Part shown: piece after piece, positions 35,301 through 45,286 of the stretch | Layout of the letters: each line of letters starts with the position of its first letter | How positions within the stretch are numbered: the first letter of the stretch is position 1 | Source of the DNA: Pseudomonas sp. S37 | GTDB lineage: Bacteria; Pseudomonadota; Gammaproteobacteria; Pseudomonadales; Pseudomonadaceae | DNA length: 64,000 nucleotides | Assembly (NCBI RefSeq): GCF_016658545.1 | Contig: NZ_JACVZC010000017.1 | Location: 1 to 64,000, forward strand | Direction of reading: 5' to 3' | Notes under the pieces: model-generated | Seen by the model: the letters and a program-made list of their open reading frames with translations, nothing else | Told to the model about the DNA's origin: nothing | Database searches by the model: none | Translations under genes and position numbers: made by a program

Positions 35301-35543
35301 TGAAGCTCCAGCAGAAAAAGCAGAAGTGGCATCGCCTCTGTGAGCGATTGCGAACGGAAATGCTAACAGGCTGAAAACAAACGAATTTATACCCAAATGG
35401 AATTTGCATAGTCGCTTATGGAATAACGGCGTGTCGCAGATTGCAATGAACACGGCGTTTACTGCTGCATGGAGGTCGTTATCGACGGCCTCTGGCAGGG
35501 ATTGTTGCACTAGCGTTTCCGGGTCATTTCAGGAGATTCGTAC

Positions 35544-36599
35544 ATGAGAGTCGCTGTGAAAGCCGCCGCCATCGGCCTGTCCCTGCTGTTCAGTATCGAA
35601 ACCTTCGCCACCGAGCTCAAGCACTGGCCTGCCGAAGCGGCCAAACAGCTCGACAGCATGATCGCCGCCAATGCCAACAAGGGTAACTACGCGGTGTTCG
35701 ACATGGACAACACCAGCTACCGCTACGACCTTGAAGAAGCCTTGCTGCCGTTCATGGAAAACAAGGGGCTGCTGAGCCGTGACAAGCTGGACCCGTCGCT
35801 GAAGCTGATGCCGTTCAAGGATACCGCCGGGCACAAGGAAAGCCTGTTCAGTTACTACTACAGGTTGTGTGAAGTCGACGACATGGTCTGCTACCCGTGG
35901 GTGGCCCAGGTATTCTCCGGCTTTACCCTCAAGGAGTTGAAGGTGCAGGTGGATGAGCTGATGGCGTCCACCAAGCCGATCCCCAGCACGTATTACGAAG
36001 GGGATCAGGTAAAGGCCATCGAGGTGCAGCCGCCCAAGGTCTTCAAAGGCCAGGCCGAGCTTTACAACAAGCTGATGGAGAACGGCATCGAGGTTTATGT
36101 GATTTCGGCGGCCTCCGAGGAACTGGTGCGCATGGTCGCTTCAGACCCCAAGTACGGCTACAACGTGAAGCCGCAGAACGTGATTGGCGTGAGCCTGCTG
36201 CTCAAGGACCGCGCCAGCGGCCAGCTGACCACCGCGCGCAAGCAGATCAGCGCCGGGCAGTACGACGCCAAGGCCAATGAAGGGCTGGAGCTGACGCCGT
36301 ACCTGTGGACCCCGGCCACCTGGATGGCGGGCAAGCAGGCGGCGATCCTGACCTATATCGATGAGTGGAAGAAGCCGGTGCTGGTGGGTGGCGATACACC
36401 GACCAGTGATGGCTACATGCAGTTTCATGGGGTAGATGTGGGCAAGGGCGGTATCCACCTGTGGATAAACCGCAAGGCCAAGTACATGGACCAGCTGAAC
36501 GGGATGATCGCTAAAAATGCGGCGGCGCAGGCCAAGGAAGGGTTGCCGGTGACGGCGGACAAGAACTGGGTGATTGTGACGCCGGAGCAGATTCAGTAA
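35544..36599 (+). CDS. pchP: Phosphorylcholine phosphatase (periplasmic HAD hydrolase)
   Basis: A 351-residue exported phosphatase with a signal peptide (about residues 1-23). The HAD motif I is [20 protein letters not shown] with nucleophile Asp and the DxDNT form known from Pseudomonas PchP. Motif II is YVISAAS, and the C-terminal acidic motif is [17 protein letters not shown]. PchP removes phosphate from phosphorylcholine released from host or plant phospholipids, giving choline for betaine catabolism. Nothing in the window links it to choline uptake. A REPIN and a two-way terminator follow. Confidence 0.9.
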   Translation: MRVAVKAAAIGLSLLFSIETFATELKHWPAEAAKQLDSMIAANANKGNYAVFDMDNTSYRYDLEEALLPFMENKGLLSRDKLDPSLKLMPFKDTAGHKESLFSYYYRLCEVDDMVCYPWVAQVFSGFTLKELKVQVDELMASTKPIPSTYYEGDQVKAIEVQPPKVFKGQAELYNKLMENGIEVYVISAASEELVRMVASDPKYGYNVKPQNVIGVSLLLKDRASGQLTTARKQISAGQYDAKANEGLELTPYLWTPATWMAGKQAAILTYIDEWKKPVLVGGDTPTSDGYMQFHGVDVGKGGIHLWINRKAKYMDQLNGMIAKNAAAQAKEGLPVTADKNWVIVTPEQIQ

Positions 36600-36616
36600 G
36601 TATTGTGTTGCCTTTG

Positions 36617-36720
36617 CTGGCCCTTTCGCGGGTAAACCCGCTCCCACAGGGTCTCCACAAGCCTTGAGGTCAGAGGGGATCCTGTGGGAGCGGGTTCACC
36701 CGCGAAAGGGCCCTGACAGG
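36617..36720. repeat. REPIN, class I
   Basis: Arms at about 36622-36649 and 36681-36708 (CCCAC/GTGGG), just before the terminator shared by pchP and ilvD. Confidence 0.93.
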
Positions 36721-36724
36721 CATA

Positions 36725-36753
36725 AAAAACCGGCGCTCAGAGCGCCGGTTTTT
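36725..36753. terminator. Bidirectional intrinsic terminator between pchP and ilvD
   Basis: AACCGGCGCT (36728-36737) pairs with AGCGCCGGTT (36741-36750) over a CAG loop, with an A-run before and T-run after. Confidence 0.93.
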
Positions 36754-36772
36754 CTTTCACGCTTTCAGAGCC

Positions 36773-38614
36773 TCACAGCCCTTCCAGCATCGCCTTGTTA
36801 CGCACAGCACCCTTGTCGGCACTGGTCGCCAGCAGAGCATAAGCCTTCAGCGCGGTAGTCACCTTGCGCGGCCGTACTTCAGCTGGTTTCCAGCCCTTCT
36901 TGTCCTGCTCGATGCGGCGCTCGGCCAGCTCTTCGTCGCTGACCAGCAGGTTGATCGAACGGTTAGGGATGTCGATCAGCACCTTGTCGCCATCGCGCAC
37001 CAAGCCGATAGCGCCGCCAGCAGCAGCCTCCGGCGAGGCGTGGCCGATCGACAGGCCCGAAGTACCGCCCGAGAAGCGGCCGTCGGTGAGCAGGGCGCAG
37101 GCCTTGCCCAGGCCTTTGGACTTCAGGTACGAGGTCGGGTACAGCATCTCTTGCATGCCCGGGCCGCCTTTCGGGCCTTCGTAGCGGATGATCACGATGT
37201 CGCCGGCCTTCACTTCATCGGCGAGGATGCCGCGCACGGCGCTGTCCTGGCTCTCGAAGATCTTAGCGCTGCCTTCGAACACGTGGATCGACTCGTCGAC
37301 ACCGGCGGTTTTCACCACGCAGCCATCCAGCGCAATGTTGCCGTACAGCACGGCCAGGCCGCCTTCTTGCGAGTAGGCGTGCTCGAAGCTGCGGATGCAG
37401 CCGTTTTCGCGGTCGTCATCCAGGGTTTCCCAACGGGTCGACTGGCTGAACGCGGTCTGGGTCGGGATACCGGCAGGGCCGGCCTTGAAGAAGGTGTGCA
37501 CGGCTTCGTCATCGGTCTGGGTGATGTCCCATTTGGCGATGGCTTCCTCCATGCTGCGGCTGTGCACGGTCGGCAGGTCGGTGTGCAGCAGGCCGCCACG
37601 GGCCAGCGAACCGAGGATGCTGAAGATGCCGCCGGCGCGGTGCACGTCTTCCATGTGGTACTTCTGGATGTTCGGCGCCACCTTGCACAGCTGCGGCACC
37701 TTGCGCGACAGGCGGTCGATGTCGCGCAGGTCGAACGCCACCTCGCCTTCCTGGGCGGCGGCCAGCAGGTGCAGGATGGTGTTGGTCGAGCCACCCATGG
37801 CGATGTCGAGCATCATGGCGTTCTCGAACGCCTTGAAGTTGGCGATGCTGCGCGGCAGGACCGACTCGTCGTTCTCACCGTAGTAGCGTTTGCACAACTC
37901 GACGATGGTGCGGCCGGCAGTCAGGAACAGCTGCTCGCGATCCGAGTGGGTGGCCAGGGTCGAACCGTTGCCCGGCAGGGCCAGGCCAAGGGCCTCGGTC
38001 AGGCAGTTCATCGAGTTGGCGGTGAACATGCCGGAGCACGAACCGCAGGTCGGGCAGGCGCTGCGCTCGTATTCGGCGACTTTCTCGTCGGACGCGGTGG
38101 AGTCGGCAGCGATGACCATGGCGTCGACCAGGTCCAGGCCGTGGCTGGCCAGCTTGGTCTTGCCGGCTTCCATCGGGCCGCCGGACACGAAGATCACCGG
38201 AATGTTCAGGCGCAGGGCGGCCATCAGCATGCCGGGGGTGATCTTGTCGCAGTTGGAGATACACACGATGGCGTCGGCGCAGTGCGCGTTGACCATGTAC
38301 TCCACGGCGTCGGCAATGATCTCGCGGCTTGGCAGCGAGTACAGCATGCCGTCGTGGCCCATGGCGATGCCGTCATCGACCGCGATGGTGTTGAATTCCT
38401 TGGCCACGCCACCGGCGCGTTCGATTTCGCGGGCGACCAGCTGGCCCAGGTCCTTCAGGTGCACGTGGCCCGGGACGAACTGGGTGAACGAGTTGGCGAT
38501 GGCGATGATCGGTTTCTTGAAATCTTCGTCCTTCATCCCGGTGGCGCGCCACAGGGCCCGGGCGCCGGCCATGTTGCGGCCCTGGGTGGAAGTCTTGGAA
38601 CGATAATCAGGCAT
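36773..38614 (-). CDS. ilvD: Dihydroxy-acid dehydratase
   Basis: A 613-residue Fe-S enzyme that catalyses the third common step of valine, isoleucine and leucine synthesis. The cluster-binding cysteines are seen in [13 protein letters not shown] and [20 protein letters not shown]. Other landmarks are the Mg2+ region [13 protein letters not shown] and the C-terminal [28 protein letters not shown] ribosome-binding site is 8-9 bases before the ATG. The 271-base upstream gap has no gene and no branched-chain-rich leader peptide that I can see; the end towards rlmI holds the rlmI terminator. Confidence 0.97.
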   Translation of the reverse strand: MPDYRSKTSTQGRNMAGARALWRATGMKDEDFKKPIIAIANSFTQFVPGHVHLKDLGQLVAREIERAGGVAKEFNTIAVDDGIAMGHDGMLYSLPSREIIADAVEYMVNAHCADAIVCISNCDKITPGMLMAALRLNIPVIFVSGGPMEAGKTKLASHGLDLVDAMVIAADSTASDEKVAEYERSACPTCGSCSGMFTANSMNCLTEALGLALPGNGSTLATHSDREQLFLTAGRTIVELCKRYYGENDESVLPRSIANFKAFENAMMLDIAMGGSTNTILHLLAAAQEGEVAFDLRDIDRLSRKVPQLCKVAPNIQKYHMEDVHRAGGIFSILGSLARGGLLHTDLPTVHSRSMEEAIAKWDITQTDDEAVHTFFKAGPAGIPTQTAFSQSTRWETLDDDRENGCIRSFEHAYSQEGGLAVLYGNIALDGCVVKTAGVDESIHVFEGSAKIFESQDSAVRGILADEVKAGDIVIIRYEGPKGGPGMQEMLYPTSYLKSKGLGKACALLTDGRFSGGTSGLSIGHASPEAAAGGAIGLVRDGDKVLIDIPNRSINLLVSDEELAERRIEQDKKGWKPAEVRPRKVTTALKAYALLATSADKGAVRNKAMLEGL

Positions 38615-38852
38615 GAAACACTCCTGGCGGCTTAATCAGGTCACAGAAAGGGGAGTGAGCTTCTCTTGTCCTTTGTGCCGCAGGCCGGTTGCCACTGGCA
38701 CGGATGAGGCCGAAGACCGCGCGGGATCGCCGCGTGCTTGGCCAGAGCTCATAAACCCGCCGGGGATGACTGGCGATGAATAGGCCGATTCTACACCGCT
38801 GGCGCGGCGAGGGAATGCAGATGTGGATGGTTGGCGGGGTGTTTGCAGCAGG

Positions 38853-38877
38853 AAAGGGCCGCCAGGCGGCCCTTTTT
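38853..38877. terminator. Intrinsic terminator downstream of rlmI
   Basis: GGGCCGCC (38856-38863) and GGCGGCCC (38865-38872) form a tight hairpin bordered by AAA and TTTTT, usable on the minus strand after rlmI. Confidence 0.75.
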
Positions 38878-38885
38878 GGCACAGA

Positions 38886-40082
38886 TCAGCCGTTTGGCAG
38901 CAAGCGGCAGGTGATGCTCTTGATGTAGCGGGTTTCGGCAATGGCCGGGTGCACCGGGTGGTCCGGGCCCTGGCCGCCGCGCTCGAGCAGTTGCATGTTG
39001 CGGTCCAGGTGTCGGGCGCTGGTCAGCAGGATGTTGTTCAGGTCATCTTCTGGCAGGTGCATCGAGCATGAGGCGCTGACCAGGATGCCGTCCTTGTTGA
39101 GCATGCGCATGGCCTGTTCGTTCAGGCGGCGGTAGGCCGCTTCGCCGTTTTTCAGGTCCTTCTTGCGCTTGATGAACGCGGGCGGGTCGGCAATGATCAC
39201 GTCGAAGCGCTCTTCGGCGGCTTTGAGCTCGCGCAGGGCTTCGAACACGTCACCTTCGATGCAGGTCAGCTTCTCGCTGATGCCGTTCAGTGCGGCGTTA
39301 CGCTCCACACCGTCCAGGGCAAAGCCCGAGGCATCGACGCAGAACACTTCGCTGGCGCCGAATGCGCCGGCCTGCACGCCCCAGCCACCGATGTAGCTGA
39401 ACAGGTCGAGAACGCGCTTGCCCTTCACATAGGGGGCCAGGCGCGCGCGGTTCATGCGGTGGTCGTAGAACCAGCCGGTTTTCTGGCCTTCACGGACCGG
39501 CGCTTCGAACTTGACGCCGTTCTCTTCCAGTGGGACCCAGTCCGGCACTTCACCGTAAACGGTTTCGACATAGCGCTGCAGGCCTTCGGCGTCACGGGCG
39601 GCGGAGTCGTTCTTGAACAGGATGCCGCTGGGCTTGAGCACCTGGATCAGGGCGGCGATCACGTCGTCCTTGTGCGCTTCCATGGTGGCCGAGGCCAGTT
39701 GTACCACGAGGATGTCGAAGAAACGGTCGACCACCAGGCCTGGCAGCAGGTCGGAGTCGCCGTAGACCAGGCGGTAGCATGGCTGGTCGAACAGGCGCTC
39801 GCGCAGCGACAGGGCAACATTCAGGCGGTGCACCAGCAGCGACTTGTCCAGTGGCAGCTTGATGTCGCGCGACAGCAGGCGGGCGCAGATCAGGTTGTTA
39901 GGGCTCAGTGCGACGATGCCCAGCGGCTTGCCATTGGCAGCCTCCAGAATGGCCTGCTGGCCGGCCTGGAAGCCTTGCAGTGGGGTCGCGCTGACATCGA
40001 CTTCATTGCTGTAGACCCACAGGTGGCCGGCGCGTAGGCGGCGGTCGGCATTGGCTTTGAGGCGAAGGCTGGGCAGGGACAT
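38886..40082 (-). CDS. rlmI: 23S rRNA (cytosine-C5) methyltransferase RlmI family
   Basis: A 398-residue class I SAM-dependent rRNA methyltransferase. An N-terminal PUA domain (about 1-80: RLKANADRRLRAGHLWVYSN) is followed by an EEHD-like linker and the Rossmann methyltransferase. SAM motif I is VLDLFSYIGGWGVQAGAFGA, and the catalytic-type DPPAFIKRKKD and SCSMHL motif follow. In E. coli RlmI makes m5C1962 in 23S rRNA. The length and order are as expected. A perfect TATAAT -10 lies 27 bases upstream of the start. Confidence 0.92.
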   Translation of the reverse strand: MSLPSLRLKANADRRLRAGHLWVYSNEVDVSATPLQGFQAGQQAILEAANGKPLGIVALSPNNLICARLLSRDIKLPLDKSLLVHRLNVALSLRERLFDQPCYRLVYGDSDLLPGLVVDRFFDILVVQLASATMEAHKDDVIAALIQVLKPSGILFKNDSAARDAEGLQRYVETVYGEVPDWVPLEENGVKFEAPVREGQKTGWFYDHRMNRARLAPYVKGKRVLDLFSYIGGWGVQAGAFGASEVFCVDASGFALDGVERNAALNGISEKLTCIEGDVFEALRELKAAEERFDVIIADPPAFIKRKKDLKNGEAAYRRLNEQAMRMLNKDGILVSASCSMHLPEDDLNNILLTSARHLDRNMQLLERGGQGPDHPVHPAIAETRYIKSITCRLLPNG

Positions 40083-40108
40083 GACGTCGCTCCGGGAAAA
40101 AGAGCGGG

Positions 40109-40114
40109 ATTATA
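40109..40114 (-). promoter_or_regulatory. Candidate -10 box for rlmI
   Basis: ATTATA on the plus strand is a perfect TATAAT on the minus strand, 27 bases upstream of the rlmI ATG. The -35 is poor. Confidence 0.5.
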
Positions 40115-40171
40115 GCGTGTCTGCCTTGTTTTCGGTGCCGGGCTCGACCAGTTGCCAGGCACCACGGTCAT

Positions 40172-40288
40172 TGTAGGAGCGGCCTTGTGTCGCGATGGGG
40201 CGCGCAGCGGCCCCGGCAACTTCTGCTGCGAGGCTGAAAACCTGGGGCCGCTGTGCGCCCCATCGCGACACAAGGCCGCTCCTACAGG
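40172..40288. repeat. REPIN, class II, reversed orientation
   Basis: Here the TGTAGGAGCGGCC end faces outward and the CGCGA ends with their GC-rich heads face inward, the opposite of the class II element at 33791. The arms are about 40173-40195 and 40263-40286. Confidence 0.88.
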
Positions 40289-40338
40289 GGGCCAGGTCTG
40301 TGCCGATAAGGTAAATACCTGCCGCAATGATTCTGTGG

Positions 40339-40369
40339 TTGGTCCCATTCCGCGTTAGAGGGTTAAAAT
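40339..40369 (+). promoter_or_regulatory. Candidate sigma-70 promoter of the HDOD gene
   Basis: TTGGTC (40339-40344) and TAAAAT (40364-40369) are separated by 19 bases, 27 bases upstream of the ATG. The spacer is slightly long. Confidence 0.35.
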
Positions 40370-40395
40370 CGCCAGTCCTAAACGAGTGTGCACGT

Positions 40396-41268
40396 ATGTC
40401 CCAAGAACTCAGCGCCGAACAGATCCAGCAAGCCTTGCAAGGCATCACCATCCCGCCGCAACCGCAGATCATGGTCGACCTGCAGTTCGAGCAGTACATG
40501 CCCGACCCGGACCTGGAAACCATCGCCAAGCTGATTTCCCAGGACCCGGGCCTCTCCGGTGCCTTGCTCAAGCTGGTCAACTCGGCGCAGTTCGGCCTTT
40601 CCAACAAGATCGGCTCGATCCAGCGCGCAGTGAACCTGCTGGGCAGCCGTTCAATCATCAACCTGATCAACGCCCAATCGATCAAGGGCGAGATGAGTGA
40701 CGAGACCATCGTCACCCTCAACCGTTTCTGGGACACCGCCCAGGACGTGGCGATGACCTGCCTGACCCTGGCCAAGCGTACCGGCATCCAGCCTGCGGAC
40801 GAGGCCTACACCCTCGGCCTGTTCCATGACTGTGGCGTGCCGCTGATGCTCAAGCGCTTCCCCAATTACATGGATGTGCTGGAAGAAGCCTATGCCAAGG
40901 CCGATGGGGAAACGCGGGTGGTCGATACCGAAAACCGCGCCTTCAACACCAACCATTCGGTAGTCGGCTACTTCACCGCCAAGTCCTGGCGCCTGCCGGA
41001 GCACCTCACTGCGGCCATCGCCAACCACCACAATGCCCTGGCGGTGTTCCGCGACGAGAGCTGCCGCAATACCCAGAACCAGCTTAAGAACCTGCTGGCG
41101 GTGCTGAAGATGGCCGAGCACATCTGCGCGTCCTACCGGGTGCTGGGCAACCAGGCCGTCGACCATGAATGGAACGTGGTCGGCCCGCTGGTGCTCGATT
41201 ACATTGGCTTGTCGGAATACGATTTCGAAAACCTCAAGCAGAACATTCGCGAGCTGGGCGGGCACTGA
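40396..41268 (+). CDS. HDOD domain protein (signal-output domain)
   Basis: A 290-residue protein with an HDOD domain over most of its length: PPQPQIMVDLQFEQYM, LAKLISQDPGLSGALLKLVNS, AVNLLGSRSIINLI, and a degenerate HD pair in GLFHDCGVPLMLKRFPNYM, then NHSVVGYFTAKSWRLP and AIANHH. HDOD proteins take part in signalling but lack proven phosphohydrolase activity. I chose ATG 40396 (MSQELSAEQIQQ) because the frame upstream has no family match. It is followed by mutM after 3 bases, so the two are probably co-transcribed. Confidence 0.88.
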   Translation: MSQELSAEQIQQALQGITIPPQPQIMVDLQFEQYMPDPDLETIAKLISQDPGLSGALLKLVNSAQFGLSNKIGSIQRAVNLLGSRSIINLINAQSIKGEMSDETIVTLNRFWDTAQDVAMTCLTLAKRTGIQPADEAYTLGLFHDCGVPLMLKRFPNYMDVLEEAYAKADGETRVVDTENRAFNTNHSVVGYFTAKSWRLPEHLTAAIANHHNALAVFRDESCRNTQNQLKNLLAVLKMAEHICASYRVLGNQAVDHEWNVVGPLVLDYIGLSEYDFENLKQNIRELGGH

Positions 41269-41271
41269 CAC

Positions 41272-42084
41272 ATGCCGGAACTACCCGAAGTAGAAACCAC
41301 CCGGCGCGGTATCGCGCCGCACCTGGAAGGCCAGCGCGTCAGCCGCGTGGTGGTGCGTGACCGGCGCCTGCGCTGGCCGGTCCCCGAAGACCTTGATGTG
41401 CGCCTGTCGGGGCAACGCATCGTCACTGTCGAGCGGCGCGCCAAATACCTGCTGATCAATGCCGAAGTCGGCACCCTGATCAGCCACTTGGGCATGTCGG
41501 GCAACCTGCGCCTGGTCGAGCTGGGCTTGCCGGCGGCCAAGCATGAACATGTCGACATCGAGCTGGAGTCGGGGCTGATGCTGCGCTACACCGACCCACG
41601 CCGCTTTGGCGCCATGCTGTGGAGCCTGGACCCGTTGAACCACGAGCTGCTGCTGCGCCTGGGGCCGGAGCCGTTGACCGACCTGTTCGACGGTGAACGG
41701 CTGTTCCAGTTGTCGCGTGGGCGGTCGATGGCGGTCAAGCCGTTCATCATGGACAACGCGGTGGTGGTGGGGGTGGGCAACATCTACGCCACCGAGGCGT
41801 TGTTTGCCGCGGGTATCGACCCACGTCGCGCAGCGGGCGGGATTTCCCGGGCGCGTTACCTGAAGCTGGCGATCGAGATCAAGCGGGTGCTGGCGGCGGC
41901 GATCGAGCAGGGGGGTACTACCCTGCGCGACTTTATCGGGGGCGACGGGCAGCCGGGGTACTTCCAACAGGAATTGTTTGTCTACGGGCGCGGAGGGCAG
42001 CCGTGCAAAGTGTGTGGCACGGAACTGCGCGAGGTGAAGCTGGGGCAGCGGGCGAGCGTGTTTTGCCCGCGCTGCCAGCGCTGA
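41272..42084 (+). CDS. mutM: Formamidopyrimidine-DNA glycosylase
   Basis: A 270-residue base-excision repair enzyme that removes 8-oxoguanine and formamidopyrimidines and cuts the abasic site. The essential N-terminus [13 protein letters not shown] (catalytic Pro1 and Glu2 after Met removal), the Lys of RRAKYLLI, the helix-two-turn-helix [13 protein letters not shown] and the C-terminal zinc finger (CKVCG and CPRCQR) are all present. It sits right behind the HDOD gene. Confidence 0.97.
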   Translation: MPELPEVETTRRGIAPHLEGQRVSRVVVRDRRLRWPVPEDLDVRLSGQRIVTVERRAKYLLINAEVGTLISHLGMSGNLRLVELGLPAAKHEHVDIELESGLMLRYTDPRRFGAMLWSLDPLNHELLLRLGPEPLTDLFDGERLFQLSRGRSMAVKPFIMDNAVVVGVGNIYATEALFAAGIDPRRAAGGISRARYLKLAIEIKRVLAAAIEQGGTTLRDFIGGDGQPGYFQQELFVYGRGGQPCKVCGTELREVKLGQRASVFCPRCQR

Positions 42085-42090
42085 AGCAGG

Positions 42091-42193
42091 GGGCCGCTCT
42101 GCGGCCCAATTCGCGGGTAAACCCGCTCCCACAGGTACTGCGCTGCCCAGAAGGGCTGGTATACACCTGTGGGAGCGGGTTTACCCGCGAACA
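42091..42193. repeat. REPIN, class I, with GC-rich head hairpin
   Basis: Arms at about 42109-42135 and 42166-42193 (CCCAC/GTGGG). The head GGGCCGC-TCT-GCGGCCC (42091-42107) is identical to the one on the class II element at 33797. Confidence 0.92.
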
Positions 42194-42219
42194 AGGGCGA
42201 AGCCCTTGCCAGGCGATGC

Positions 42220-43125
<906 letters not shown>

Positions 43126-43171
43126 TCATGCGGCCGGCTGATGGCACTATAGACAGGGCGCGTATTCGTTG

Positions 43172-44776
43172 TCATGCGCTGTGTGCCAGGCGGGCGACCA
43201 ATGCTTCGGTAAGCTTTGCGCTGATGGCATACACCGACAACTGCGGGTTGGCGCCGATGCTGGTGGGGAACAGCGAACCGTCGTGAACCGACAGGTTTGC
43301 AAGCTGGTGATGGCGGCCCAGGCTGTCGCACACCGCCTGGCGAGGGTCTTGGCCCATTGCGCAGCCGCCCATCACGTGGGCGCTGCCCAGGCGGGTGCGG
43401 AACGGCTCCAGGGGCAGGCGGTCGATCATGCTCAGGGCCTGTGCCAGGCTGGAAGCCGCGTTGGCATCGCTGTGCACGGGGGTTACCTGGGTGGCGCCGG
43501 CGGCGAACTGGACCTGCGCCATGCTGCGATAGGCGCGCCGCAAGCCGTCACGCAGGTAGTCGGTGACCGGGTAATCGAGTACCGGCGAGCCATCACCGCG
43601 CAGCTCCACGGCGCCGCCCTGGCTTTCGGGGTGAAAACCGTCACGCAGCAGCGCCAGCATCACATGGGTATAGGGCAGCTCGGCCATGCGCTGGGCATTC
43701 GCCTGGCCGTACCCGCCTAGCAAGGTGCTGGCCAGGGCCGGGTGCAGCGGCGGTACCTCAAGCTTGTAGCCCACCGGGCCGTCAGCGCCGTCTTGCCACT
43801 GGAAGTGGTCGCTGTAGATCGACTGCGGGGCGCCATAGAAGGGGTCGATGCGGTCCTTGAAGCGAGCGGCGCTGAAGTTGACCAGGTGCAGGAAGGTGCG
43901 TTTGCCCAGGCGGCCGTGCGGATCGGGAGCCTTGGAACGCAGCAGCAGGGCCGGGCTGTTGATGCCGCCACCGGCCAGAACGTAATGGCGGGCGCGCACG
44001 CTGACATGCCGGCCCGTCGGGTAGATGCCTTGGGCATCCAGAGCTTGGCAGGTCAGGCCCTGAATACGCTCGCCATCGTGCGTGAAGCGCTCGGCGCGGG
44101 CCAGGTACAGCAGTTCGCCGCCTTGTTCGAGGGTGGCGGGAATGCGCGTTACCAGCATCGACTGCTTGGCATTCACCGGGCAGCCCATGCCGCAGTAGCC
44201 CAGGTTCCAGCAACCACGCACGTTGCGCGGTATCACCGCCCAGCGGTAACCCAGCTGTTCGCAGCCACGGCGCAATACGTCGTTGTTGGCGTTCGGTGGC
44301 AGGGCCCAGGGCGTAATGCCCAGTTCCTGCTCCATGCGTTCAAACCAGGGCCGTAGCGCATCTTCGCCCAGGTCGCTCACACCGTGGGCTGTGGCCCAGT
44401 GCGTCAGGGTTTGTGGCGGGGTACGAAAGCTCGAGGTCCAGTTGACCAGCGTGGTGCCGCCCACGGCGCGGCCTTGCAGAATGGTAATGGCGCCATCCTT
44501 GCTCATGCGCCCCAGGCCTTCCTGGTACAGGCTGGCGTAGGCTTCATTTTCCAGCAGGTGGAAGTCGCTGCTGGTCTTCAGCGGCCCTTCTTCGATCAGC
44601 AGCACCTTGAAACCGGCGGCGCTGAGCATCTGTGCGGTGGTGGCGCCACCAGCACCGCTGCCGATCACGGCAATGTCGGCTTCAAGCAGCAGATCGTGTT
44701 CCAGGCGCGAAGCGTCGTGGGTGATCCAGCCACGTTCGAGGCCTTGGCGAAACGGGTCAGGCACAGGCATTGGCAA
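43172..44776 (-). CDS. laoA: GMC-family alcohol dehydrogenase, LaoA-like
   Basis: A 534-residue flavoprotein of the glucose-methanol-choline family. The FAD dinucleotide motif is IAVIGSGAGGATTAQML (residues 35-51). Other marks are GRAVGGTTLVNWTSSF, VNAKQSMLVTRIPATLEQGG, AGGGINSPALLLRS and the C-terminal AHVMGGCAMGQDPRQAV and SVHDGSLFPTSIGANPQL. In P. aeruginosa the same gene set (laoABC with divergent laoR, next to coaD) oxidises long-chain alcohols from SDS and alkane degradation; LaoA is the alcohol dehydrogenase. Gene order and neighbours match here, so the assignment is by synteny plus family. Confidence 0.85.
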   Translation of the reverse strand: MPMPVPDPFRQGLERGWITHDASRLEHDLLLEADIAVIGSGAGGATTAQMLSAAGFKVLLIEEGPLKTSSDFHLLENEAYASLYQEGLGRMSKDGAITILQGRAVGGTTLVNWTSSFRTPPQTLTHWATAHGVSDLGEDALRPWFERMEQELGITPWALPPNANNDVLRRGCEQLGYRWAVIPRNVRGCWNLGYCGMGCPVNAKQSMLVTRIPATLEQGGELLYLARAERFTHDGERIQGLTCQALDAQGIYPTGRHVSVRARHYVLAGGGINSPALLLRSKAPDPHGRLGKRTFLHLVNFSAARFKDRIDPFYGAPQSIYSDHFQWQDGADGPVGYKLEVPPLHPALASTLLGGYGQANAQRMAELPYTHVMLALLRDGFHPESQGGAVELRGDGSPVLDYPVTDYLRDGLRRAYRSMAQVQFAAGATQVTPVHSDANAASSLAQALSMIDRLPLEPFRTRLGSAHVMGGCAMGQDPRQAVCDSLGRHHQLANLSVHDGSLFPTSIGANPQLSVYAISAKLTEALVARLAHSA

Positions 44777-44790
44777 TGCTCTTGTTGTTT

Positions 44791-45276
44791 TCAGATTTTC
44801 GGTGGGCCCGGGTAGCCGCAGGCCGCCCAGGACTCGGGGCGTTCGTACCAGGCCATCTGCAGCAGTTGCAGCAACGAGGCGTGGCCCATGCGCAGCAGGT
44901 TCAGCGAGCTGCCTTGCCAGCGCTGCAGGAAGGCTGTGACCTGCGCCGGGCCTGCCTGCTCCCAGGCGCCCCAGATACCGGTAAGCGGACCACGGGTCAG
45001 CGGCAGGCTGAGCACGTCGAACAGTTGGCGGGTGAGTTTGAGCATTTCCGGCGACAGCGCCGACAGCTTGTGGTCGAGGCTGTGCAGCACCAGCGTTTCG
45101 GCAGCCTGGGTGGCGGCCAGCACCACCGGGATCAGCGCACGCAGCAGTGGCAGGTCGTCGGCACGCAGTGTCTGGTAGCCTGACGCCGCGGTTTGCGCGC
45201 TGCAGCCGACCAGGCTGGCGCCCGCCAGAAAGGCGCTGGCGCCAACGCTGAAGCGCAACAGATCGCGGCGGTGCAT
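44791..45276 (-). CDS. laoB: Twin-arginine lipoprotein, LaoB-like
   Basis: A 161-residue exported protein. The N-terminus MHRRDLLRFSVGASAFLAGA has a twin-arginine (Tat) motif, and LVGC is a lipobox, giving a lipid-anchored mature protein starting near Cys25. The rest is a helical domain resembling the small subunit (subunit 3 type) of membrane gluconate dehydrogenases, which partners GMC flavoproteins. That suggests it carries LaoA out through Tat or tethers it to the membrane; this is an inference. The start at 45276 leaves 10 bases after laoC; the laoA start is 14 bases further on. Confidence 0.82.
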   Translation of the reverse strand: MHRRDLLRFSVGASAFLAGASLVGCSAQTAASGYQTLRADDLPLLRALIPVVLAATQAAETLVLHSLDHKLSALSPEMLKLTRQLFDVLSLPLTRGPLTGIWGAWEQAGPAQVTAFLQRWQGSSLNLLRMGHASLLQLLQMAWYERPESWAACGYPGPPKI

Positions 45277-45286
45277 GGCCTGGCCC

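Larger units (their letters stand above)
40083..40395. other. 313-base non-coding gap between rlmI and the HDOD gene
   Basis: The gap contains the rlmI -10 box (40109-40114), a class II REPIN (40172-40288) and a candidate sigma-70 promoter for the HDOD gene (40339-40369). No further gene was seen. Confidence 0.7.

Noticed and set aside
38615-38852. Search for a branched-chain leader peptide or attenuator before ilvD
   Set aside because: No short frame rich in Ile, Val or Leu and no alternative hairpin pair was found; only a plain upstream region is seen.
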